Shown: positions 35,478 through 42,534 of the stretch, piece after piece
Layout: every line of letters starts with the position of its first letter
Numbering within the stretch: position 1 is the stretch's first letter
Assembly (NCBI GenBank): GCA_014728295.1
Contig: WJLW01000019.1
Span: 170,284 to 234,283 of the forward strand
Length of the DNA stretch: 64,000 bases
Source of the DNA: Chitinivibrionales bacterium
Lineage (GTDB): Bacteria; Fibrobacterota; Chitinivibrionia; Chitinivibrionales; WJKA01
Direction: 5' to 3'
The notes under the pieces: generated by a model
The model's database searches: none
The model's input: the letters and a program-made list of their open reading frames with translations, nothing else
Told to the model about the DNA's origin: nothing
Program-made: the position numbers and the translations under genes

Positions 35478-37773
35478 CCGCATCATTGCCGCCATCATCA
35501 GATACAGAAGGATTTCGGTCATCACCGGGATCCTTCTCACGGTTCTATCAGGAACGGGCATCATGCGCCTACGCGTCACCAACGAGCACACCGCCTTTTT
35601 TGGTCCGGAAAATGAGCGCTTGCAGGCCCAGCTTGCACTTGAACAATCCTACGGCAACAGCAGTTTCATCCTCCTGTGCATCGTGCCGGATTCGGGAACA
35701 GTTTTCGAACCGGAAGTCCTGCGCGCAATCGAAGCGGTGCGCGCACAGGCGGTAGCGATTCCTCACGCCCGGCACGCCGAGGCGCTCACCAGCTACGGCA
35801 CGGTTTCCGCCGGACTCGGAGGAATACGCCTGCGCCCAATGTTTGACCCGAGCGACAGCCTAAATTCGGCCGATCGGGCGCGTATCGAGCGGCGAATCAT
35901 GGCCGATCCCCTTGCGCTGCGCAAAATCGTGGCCCCGGACGCCGGGGCGGCGGGGGTGCAGATTTATTTCGCAAAGCAGGAAAGGGCATCCGACGCGTCA
36001 AGCGAAATTGCGCAGGCGGTTCACCGCCTCATGGCCGAGTTTGAACGCAACCATTCGGACATGTCGATTTACGCCACCGGCGGCTACCTGCTGGATGACG
36101 CGTTCGCGCAGGCAAGCTATCGAGACCTTCGCAGGTTGATGCCGCTCATGATAGTCATAATAGCGGCAATTCTCTGGTTCGTACTCACCGATCTCTCGGC
36201 CATGATTTCGGTTATGATCGTCATCGCGGCTTCATCACTGACAGCCATGGGAGCCGCCGGCTGGATGAGCGTTGTGCTGGCGCCGCCGTCGGCCATTGCG
36301 CCGATTATCATTGTTGCGGTGGGGATATCCGACAGCATACATCTCATGCTTGCATTTTTGCATGCATTCAGGGGTGAAGTTGACAAGCAGCAGGCGGTTG
36401 CGGCCGCGCTGAAGCAGGTATTCGCGCCGATAGTACTGACCACAATTACGACGGCAGCCGGTTTTCTCAGCCTGAATTTCAGCAGCGTTCCGCCATTTAG
36501 AGATCTGGGCAACATCGCCTTTATCGGCATTATTGCGGCATGTGCCTTTTCGCTTGCCTTTCTGCCGGCGATGATTCTCTTCCTGCCGGTCAATGCTGCC
36601 GGTCGGGAGCATAAACGCCGCACCATCATCGCCGCAACACTGTCCGGCTTTGTTCCTGGCCATCAGAGACTGCTGGTGATTGGTATGAGCATGGTGATGA
36701 TCACCTGCTCGCTGGGGCTGATGCGCGTGGAGCTTAATGACCGGTTCATTGACTATTTCGATAGAGGCTTTGCCTTTCGCCGGCACGCGCAGATCATCCT
36801 CGACAGGCTTTCGGGACTCGATTATATCCAGTGCTCGTTCGGCATACCGCAGGATATGTCGCTGAGCGATACGGCCTACCTGAGCTTTCTGAACGATTTC
36901 GATCAATGGGTGCGCAAGCAGGAAAGTGTTGCCCACGCGGCCTCGCTGGTGCATGTTCTCAAGCTGGTCAATTTACAATTGCATGGGTATCGCGAAGGTG
37001 CGTATACGATTGCGCAGGACGGCATTGCACGGCGAATAATTGCGCGCAGCGTTGCGGGGCCGCACACATCTGCCGCAGCGGCGCGATTCATATCCCGCGA
37101 CGCAACGGCAAGCCGGTTTATCCTGACGCTTGAGGATGTTTCCGCCAGACGCATGCGTCGACTCGAATCTGAAATGCTTGCCTGGCTGGAGGCACACGCG
37201 CCGCCGTTCATCTCGATTACTACCGGCAGCATATCACTCATGTTTGCCCACCTGTCGGAACGCAATATACGCAGCATGCTCTGGGGAATCGGCGCGTCGT
37301 TGCTTCTCATTGCCGTAATAATGGGGCTGCTGGGAAAATCCATCCGCTGGGGATTGCTCGGATTGACGCCGAATCTTTTGACAATCGCAACCTCTCTGGG
37401 TATTTGGGGACACATCGCCGGTGAAGCCGGAATTGCGATTTCGATTGTGATCGCTATTTGCCTAGGCATCATTGTGGATGATACAATCCATTTGATGCAC
37501 GCATTCATTACCTCATGCCGAGAAAACCGGGGGGATGCCCAAAAAGCGCTGCGCACGGCCTTTGCCGCAACGGCGGACGCCATTTGCTTTACTTCGGCGA
37601 TATTGACGGGCGGTTTTCTGGTACTGACGTTTTCGGGATTTCAGCCGACGGTGCGAATGGGGCTGCTCAGTGCGGTGACAATCGTGAGTGCGGTGATTAT
37701 CGATCTGCTCTTCTTTTCGGTGCTGATGCTGAAGGCTAGCTGCTGCCTGGGCAGGAATCGTGAGTACGATTAA
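35464..37773 (+). CDS. MMPL/RND-superfamily lipid exporter
   Basis: A protein of 769 residues with the two-fold RND layout: TM1 near residue 20, a periplasmic porter region (about 40-215), TM2-6 (about 220-385), a second TM and porter region (about 405-600), and TM8-12 (about 610-760). The repeated sterol-sensing-like segments VAVGISDSIHLMLAFLHAF and AICLGIIVDDTIHLMHAFI place it in the MMPL/HpnN-like group, which exports hydrophobic lipids. In this cluster it would move the polyketide lipid to the outer envelope. It overlaps the methyltransferase gene and converges on the PKS gene. Confidence 0.88.
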   Translation: MRMRDRIIAAIIRYRRISVITGILLTVLSGTGIMRLRVTNEHTAFFGPENERLQAQLALEQSYGNSSFILLCIVPDSGTVFEPEVLRAIEAVRAQAVAIPHARHAEALTSYGTVSAGLGGIRLRPMFDPSDSLNSADRARIERRIMADPLALRKIVAPDAGAAGVQIYFAKQERASDASSEIAQAVHRLMAEFERNHSDMSIYATGGYLLDDAFAQASYRDLRRLMPLMIVIIAAILWFVLTDLSAMISVMIVIAASSLTAMGAAGWMSVVLAPPSAIAPIIIVAVGISDSIHLMLAFLHAFRGEVDKQQAVAAALKQVFAPIVLTTITTAAGFLSLNFSSVPPFRDLGNIAFIGIIAACAFSLAFLPAMILFLPVNAAGREHKRRTIIAATLSGFVPGHQRLLVIGMSMVMITCSLGLMRVELNDRFIDYFDRGFAFRRHAQIILDRLSGLDYIQCSFGIPQDMSLSDTAYLSFLNDFDQWVRKQESVAHAASLVHVLKLVNLQLHGYREGAYTIAQDGIARRIIARSVAGPHTSAAAARFISRDATASRFILTLEDVSARRMRRLESEMLAWLEAHAPPFISITTGSISLMFAHLSERNIRSMLWGIGASLLLIAVIMGLLGKSIRWGLLGLTPNLLTIATSLGIWGHIAGEAGIAISIVIAICLGIIVDDTIHLMHAFITSCRENRGDAQKALRTAFAATADAICFTSAILTGGFLVLTFSGFQPTVRMGLLSAVTIVSAVIIDLLFFSVLMLKASCCLGRNREYD

Positions 37774-37788
37774 GCGCAACTGTTCGTC

Positions 37789-38871
37789 TCAGCCCCGGAA
37801 AAGCCAGGCATAGGCCGAGAGTCCTGCACCGAACGCAACCAGTATCCCCCACTCGCCTGCCGCGACACCATTGCCGAGAATACGCTCCATTTCGAATAGC
37901 ACGGTTGGTGAGGACATATTACCGTGTTCCCGCAATATCTGCCGACTGATCTGCATATCAACATCCGACAAGTTGAGCCGTTCCTGCAAAATGCCCAATA
38001 TCTTATCGCCTCCCGGATGGATCGCCCAGTGAGCAATATCCCCGACGGCAAGATTATTGCGTTTGACAAGATCATCGATAAGCCGCGGCACGACATCGGC
38101 AAGCAGCTTCGGCAGTCGCGGCGAAAGGCGATTATGCAGGCGACCGTTTTTATGTGTAAACCGCACGTCCTCACGGTATTCGGGCAGAAAGCGACTGATC
38201 GTATCAATCAACTCTATCCCAGCCGGCCGGTCCCAGACGACCGCGGCCGCCGCGCCGTCGCCAAAAAGCGCATTCGAGATGATCAAGGCGATATCATTGC
38301 CCATTTCAAAGGTGGCGCTGCAGATTTCGACCGAAACGCTTACGGCAATGCCGCCCGGTGTGCCGGCAACGAATTTTTGAGATGCTTGCAGGTTGGGTAC
38401 GGCGCCCCCGCAACCGCTGCCCACAAAATCGTAGGCAAAGGTATCCTCCGGTAAATCAAGCGCTTCTATAAGATAGGTCGATATCCCGGGACAGATGTAC
38501 CCGGTGCAGGTATTGACGTACACAGCATCGATATCTCGTCGATCAAGGCAGCAGCGCGCAAGTGCCCGCTCAATGGCCTCCCTGCTCAAGCGAACCGACC
38601 AGTCGGTAAAGCGGCGGATGCGCTCGTCGGGGTCCTCATTCTTGAATGTCAATAATTCGAGCGAATCAGCAGCCGAAGCATAGCGGGTTTCTATTGACGG
38701 GTGCGACAATACTTTATGCAGGACATCGAGCGAACGCGGCGTAAGCTCGTCTTTGTAGTAGCGGGCCATGAGCTTGTCGGCCTGTTTCTGGCTGACGGCA
38801 ACGGGCGGCAATGCCGTTCCAACAGCAGCAAGTTTCGGGCGTGTTCCGCTGAAATCATTTACCTGCGTCAT
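37789..38871 (-). CDS. type III polyketide synthase
   Basis: A protein of 360 residues with the thiolase fold of the chalcone/stilbene synthase family. The Cys-His-Asn triad is in place: Cys154 in FVGSGCGGAVPNL, His285 in WAIHPGGDKIL, and Asn318 in EHGNMSSPTVLFE. The closing ILVAFGAGLSAYAW matches the family's GFGPG loop. Bacterial members condense a fatty acyl starter with malonyl units to alkylresorcinols, alkylpyrones or related phenolic lipids. The neighbouring ACP and ketosynthase could supply the acyl starter. Convergent with the MMPL gene and divergent from the ACP gene. Confidence 0.92.
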   Translation of the reverse strand: MTQVNDFSGTRPKLAAVGTALPPVAVSQKQADKLMARYYKDELTPRSLDVLHKVLSHPSIETRYASAADSLELLTFKNEDPDERIRRFTDWSVRLSREAIERALARCCLDRRDIDAVYVNTCTGYICPGISTYLIEALDLPEDTFAYDFVGSGCGGAVPNLQASQKFVAGTPGGIAVSVSVEICSATFEMGNDIALIISNALFGDGAAAAVVWDRPAGIELIDTISRFLPEYREDVRFTHKNGRLHNRLSPRLPKLLADVVPRLIDDLVKRNNLAVGDIAHWAIHPGGDKILGILQERLNLSDVDMQISRQILREHGNMSSPTVLFEMERILGNGVAAGEWGILVAFGAGLSAYAWLFRG

Positions 38872-39016
38872 AGAGGCGAGTATCCTCGATTGCGTGGCGA
38901 TGGGAGAAGCGAGACGAACGGTGCTGCATTATCCGCAATATATTTTTCTAAGGCGCATACCGTGCAGCCAGCAAACAAAAATAGTTTCAAACCTACCACA
39001 AGTGTCCGGGACTGAA
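38872..39016. promoter_or_regulatory. divergent promoter region of PKS and ACP-KS genes
   Basis: A 145-bp AT-richer gap between divergent cluster genes. It must carry both promoters. No clear operator dyad is visible. The ACP start at 39017 has no strong ribosome site (ACTGAA precedes it). Confidence 0.4.
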
Positions 39017-39295
39017 ATGAACACATTACCCCCGCGTGAAGAGATCCTCCGGCGAATACGCAAGGTCGTGCTCGATATTCTTTCCACCGACGAGGCAAAA
39101 CTGTCCAATTCAAGTCGGTTCCAGGACGACCTCGGCGCCGATTCACTCGACATGGTCACCATGCTCATGGCGCTGGAAGACGAGTTCGGCCGCCAGATCT
39201 CCGACGAAGAAGCCGAGCAGTTGACGACCATCGATGCCACCGCCGACTTCATTGTGCAAAATTTCGACACCTTGCCGCTGCAGGAAAATCCCTGA
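39017..39295 (+). CDS. acyl carrier protein
   Basis: A protein of 92 residues with the phosphopantetheine site LGADSLDMVTM (Ser43), helix I in RRIRKVVLDILS, and acidic helix II, as in AcpP. It is not the housekeeping ACP by context: its TGA overlaps the ATG of the ketosynthase (TGATG), inside the type III PKS cluster. It probably carries the growing acyl chain for the cluster's own ketosynthase or hands a starter to the PKS. Confidence 0.92.
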   Translation: MNTLPPREEILRRIRKVVLDILSTDEAKLSNSSRFQDDLGADSLDMVTMLMALEDEFGRQISDEEAEQLTTIDATADFIVQNFDTLPLQENP

Positions 39296-40674
39296 TGTCA
39301 TGCCGGGTGGCAATTACCGGTATCGGCATGATTACTCCCCAGGGAAAGACAACGCGGCAAACCTGGTCGCGCTGTCTGCAGGCAGGCGACGTTGAGCAGC
39401 CGATTCCTCAGTCGTGGCGTTCCTACGCCGACTTCACTTCCACGATCTGGGCGCCGCTGCCGGAAATTGATTTTAGCGATTACAACATCACACGTATCGA
39501 AGTCATGCAGCAGGGCCCGGCCTCGCTCTTGATGCTTGCGGCAGTGCAAGAAGCCCTCCAGCAGGCGCGCCTGTCCCTCAGCATACGCAATGCCAAAAAA
39601 GGTCTCTACTCACTTGAAGGCATAAACGATTTGCGCACCGGCGTGTACGCGGGTACCGGCATCGGCAATATCGCCTCTTTTATCGAAAACCAGGCTTATC
39701 ATTCACTTGCCAAGGTCAAGGAAACGCTCACCCGGCTGGAGTCTGGGCTCGCCGGCATCCCTTCTGCACAGACCGTCACGGCCAGTATTCCCGACATCAT
39801 TAACTCGCTGGCAGTCCCGTTTCGGTTCAATCCGTTTGCCGTATCGATCATCATGCCGAATGCCTGTTCGAGCGTGTGCGGCATCAAGTATGGCATCCGG
39901 GGGCACAATCAAACCTATACCGGTGCCTGCGCCGCGGGAACCATTGCCATCGGCAACGCGTTCAACGCCATACGCAACGGTACCATCGATGTTGCCCTGG
40001 CCGGGGGGGTCGAGTATCTCTCGGATCGCTACGGCGGTTTGTTCAAGGGCTTCGACATCGCCAAAACGCTGGTTGCTTCCTGCGATAATCCGACCGCGGC
40101 AAATCGTCCGTTCGATGCCGACCGTTCGGGATTTCTCTTCAGTCAAGGCGGTACAGCCATGCTGGTGCTGGAAAACCTCGAGCATGCCCGCCGGCGCGAC
40201 GCCAAACCGATTGCCGAGATTACCGGATTTGCCGAATCATTTGACGCCCACAATATTATGGTGATGGAGCCGTCCGGCGAGTCGATGTCGCGCATGATCG
40301 GCGCAGCCCTGCACCAGGCGGGAATCGATCCGCAGGATATCGACTATATCAACGCGCATGCTACCGGTACGCAGGTCAACGACGAAACCGAGTCTGCGCT
40401 AATCGAGCGAATGTTCGGAAACCGGCCGCTGGTCAACTCCACCAAATCGCTGATAGGTCATACACTCGGGGCCGGGGGCGCCATCGAAACGGCAATCACC
40501 GCGCTCAGCCTGCAAGATCAGACCACCCACATCTGCAAAAACCTGCACAGTCCCATCCGGGATTTGAACTTTGTGACGGACAGCAAATCGTACGAAATGG
40601 CACATGCTTTGAACCAATCCTTTGCATTCGGCGGGCATAATGCAGCATTGGTTTTGAAGAGATTTTCCGCTTAA
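39295..40674 (+). CDS. beta-ketoacyl-ACP synthase (FabF-like)
   Basis: A protein of 459 residues with the KAS II fold. The nucleophile is Cys212 in TGACAAGTIAIG; the two histidines are His355 (NAHATGT) and His389 (KSLIGHTLGAGG). At 459 residues it exceeds FabF (about 412) by insertions near 95-110 and 160-205, which may shape a special substrate pocket. Translationally coupled to the ACP. It likely elongates or starts the acyl chain dedicated to the pathway. Whether it works iteratively or with a chain-length partner cannot be told. Confidence 0.88.
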   Translation: MSCRVAITGIGMITPQGKTTRQTWSRCLQAGDVEQPIPQSWRSYADFTSTIWAPLPEIDFSDYNITRIEVMQQGPASLLMLAAVQEALQQARLSLSIRNAKKGLYSLEGINDLRTGVYAGTGIGNIASFIENQAYHSLAKVKETLTRLESGLAGIPSAQTVTASIPDIINSLAVPFRFNPFAVSIIMPNACSSVCGIKYGIRGHNQTYTGACAAGTIAIGNAFNAIRNGTIDVALAGGVEYLSDRYGGLFKGFDIAKTLVASCDNPTAANRPFDADRSGFLFSQGGTAMLVLENLEHARRRDAKPIAEITGFAESFDAHNIMVMEPSGESMSRMIGAALHQAGIDPQDIDYINAHATGTQVNDETESALIERMFGNRPLVNSTKSLIGHTLGAGGAIETAITALSLQDQTTHICKNLHSPIRDLNFVTDSKSYEMAHALNQSFAFGGHNAALVLKRFSA

Positions 40675-40697
40675 GCAGCAATTTGTATCTAATTTTG

Positions 40698-40741
40698 CCG
40701 TATTATACCACAAATTCGATCGAATTCTGTAAAATTACGGC
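40698..40741. repeat. nested AT-rich inverted repeat between convergent genes
   Basis: GCCGTA (40698-40703) pairs with TACGGC (40736-40741), and in the centre AATTCGATCGAATT (40713-40726) is a perfect 14-bp palindrome. It lies between the ends of the ketosynthase and U32 genes and could form a cruciform or act as a bidirectional terminator without a classical GC stem. The rest of 40675-40808 is featureless. Confidence 0.5.
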
Positions 40742-40808
40742 ATAAAATCTATTGAATCATGATAAATCTACGCCATTTTATATTTATCCTGTTTTAGCCG
40801 GCGGGCAA

Positions 40809-42011
40809 TCACCCGATAAACTCACCTTCCAGTTTCCTGGCAAGCCGCAGCGCCCTGATCTTGTAATCGGTATCGATATGCACCACCTTATCCGCCCACG
40901 ACGAACAATAGTCGCAGGTGTCACATGCTGCAAGCGAGCATTTCCGTTTCATCAGCCCCTCGATAAATCCGCCAAGCGCCTTGTTATCGATGTAAACCGG
41001 TGCATGCTTTTTGCTGAAATCGCGGATCATGAGCATATCGGCGTAGCGCTTTAGATCGAGCATGGTGGCGGTTTTCATCATGTCGGGCCTGAACAGATAG
41101 CGTATCACCCGCAATCGCTGCCCGAATGAGGCGTGCTGGGTTCTGTTGATTTGAGCGACCGGTGCAACCAGCTCCCATAAATTGCCGTCAAACGATCGAT
41201 CGGCATAGGCACGTACACGCTTGAGCACCAGATCGGCGGGTGAGCTGCGTTCGATGATTTTAAATGAGGTATAGCCCAGCTTTTCATAGTAGTGCAGATC
41301 TTCCGGCCTGATCCAGCATGAGCGCATAAAGTGAACCGGATGCAGCAGCCGTCGCGCCGAGCAGTGCAGGAAGCAATAATCGAATGCAAAGCCCCGCAGT
41401 GGATCGCGCCGGCGCGAGCTGTTGGAAAGCAGGTTCATATGGGTCAACTCATGCGTGCAGCCCTGTTGACATGCAGCATTGACAATCAGTTGCAGTGTGC
41501 AATCCACTGCCGACCGGATCGATTCGAGGACCTCGAAATTGCGATTAGCGGCAATTGAACTGACGCAAATCGTATCCGCCCCCATCTCCTCCCAACCGCG
41601 TGCTTTGACCGGCCCGTCAACAACCGCGAAAACGCCGACACGCACTTTGAGTTGTGGATAATGCTTCTTGACAAGCTTGATCAGAAAAGGTGCAGCAACG
41701 GTGACACTGTCTACATCGCAGGCAACAACATAATCAAGCAGGCCACGGATGCGCTTGCGTCCTCGGCGGCTTTGCTCCAGCCCGTTGAGCGTAGCTGCAT
41801 TAAGCAAATAGTTGAATTCCATGCCGTGTGCATGCGCTTTTTTGATGGATGCTTTGAGTCTGCGTCGAGTGGTTGGCCGCAAAGTATACGTCGAACGTCC
41901 GCCGCCGATGATGTCACGATCGAGCTTGCCGTAAATTTCATGAACCTGTGGAATTTCCGCAAGCTGCCCAATCAGTTTTTCATCAAATGTGTAGCCGACG
42001 CTGAGGTTCAT
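40809..42011 (-). CDS. U32-family Fe-S protein (UbiU/UbiV-like)
   Basis: A protein of 400 residues of the 'peptidase U32' family. It has a TIM-barrel-like first part and a cysteine set NAACQQGC, then DYCFLHC and SCW, that would bind a 4Fe-4S cluster as in UbiU/UbiV. A further C-terminal group KCSLAACDTCDYC could hold another cluster. UbiU/V hydroxylate the ubiquinone ring without oxygen, so a ring-hydroxylase for the type III PKS product is plausible. Its ATG overlaps the stop of the peroxiredoxin frame (ATGA at 42008-42011). The old peptidase label should not be taken literally. Confidence 0.8.
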   Translation of the reverse strand: MNLSVGYTFDEKLIGQLAEIPQVHEIYGKLDRDIIGGGRSTYTLRPTTRRRLKASIKKAHAHGMEFNYLLNAATLNGLEQSRRGRKRIRGLLDYVVACDVDSVTVAAPFLIKLVKKHYPQLKVRVGVFAVVDGPVKARGWEEMGADTICVSSIAANRNFEVLESIRSAVDCTLQLIVNAACQQGCTHELTHMNLLSNSSRRRDPLRGFAFDYCFLHCSARRLLHPVHFMRSCWIRPEDLHYYEKLGYTSFKIIERSSPADLVLKRVRAYADRSFDGNLWELVAPVAQINRTQHASFGQRLRVIRYLFRPDMMKTATMLDLKRYADMLMIRDFSKKHAPVYIDNKALGGFIEGLMKRKCSLAACDTCDYCSSWADKVVHIDTDYKIRALRLARKLEGEFIG

Positions 42012-42526
42012 ACTGACAGATTTTCCGGGTTCCTGTGAGCTCTAAATATAATGCTTCCCGGTTGCCACCCGGAAGGAGTCGCTTCGGCGCCGTTGCTCTT
42101 GCGAACGAGCTGAAATGCCTGCATCTGACGGATCGTTTCGCCGACATTTCTACCGACCGGCGGCGTGAGCACTTCGTAGCCCTGGATCACACCGTCCGGA
42201 TCGATCAGAAACCTGCCGCGGGTCTCGGCGCCGGCGTCCTCATCGTAAATGCCGTACACCGAACCGACTTTTCCGCCGCCGTCCGAGAGCATGTGAAAGG
42301 GAATGCCGCGCTCAACCATTTTCGACAGCTCCCTATCATTCCACATTTTGTGCACAAAAATGCTGTCGACACTCATTGACAGCACTTCAACACCCAGCTT
42401 CTGCAATTCGGGATGTTTCTCTGCGACCGCAGAGACTTCCGTCGCTCACACAAAAGGGAAATCGCCGGATTTAATTGCGGGAAAGCTTGTGCTCTTTGCC
42501 GGTTTGAGAAAGTAATTATGAAAAAT
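42008..42526 (-). pseudogene. peroxiredoxin (AhpC/TSA) frame with UGA at the peroxidatic Cys codon; selenoprotein or relic of one
   Basis: Reading through TGA at 42446-42448 gives SGDFPFV-[UGA]-ATEVSAVAEKHPEL and then a normal AhpC-type body (LGVEVLSMSVDS, DPDGVIQGYEVLTPPVGRN). The UGA sits exactly where family members have the peroxidatic cysteine (DFTFVCPTE or FVCATE). A hairpin resembling a bacterial SECIS follows at 42418-42435. The resolving-Cys motif CPAGW is here TPSGW, as expected of Sec or 1-Cys forms. Against function: the open frame gives only 26 codons before the UGA, with no ATG, GTG or TTG start, against the usual ~50, and the C-terminus breaks off after GWQPG. It may be a decayed selenoprotein gene. 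Its stop overlaps the U32 start. Confidence 0.6.
42418..42435 (-). promoter_or_regulatory. bacterial SECIS-like hairpin after in-frame UGA
   Basis: On the minus strand TCTCTGC pairs with GCAGAGA around the loop GGTC. The stem starts 10 nt after the UGA and the loop lies 17 nt after it. In the classic E. coli formate dehydrogenase SECIS the apical loop also holds GGUC about 17 nt past the UGA. The stem also encodes the conserved VSAVAE stretch, so chance cannot be excluded. Confidence 0.5.
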
Positions 42527-42534
42527 TTAGCATA

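Noticed and set aside
42008-42406. Short peroxiredoxin starting at an internal TTG (42406)
   Set aside because: Such a product would lack the whole catalytic loop; the frame clearly continues upstream through the UGA.
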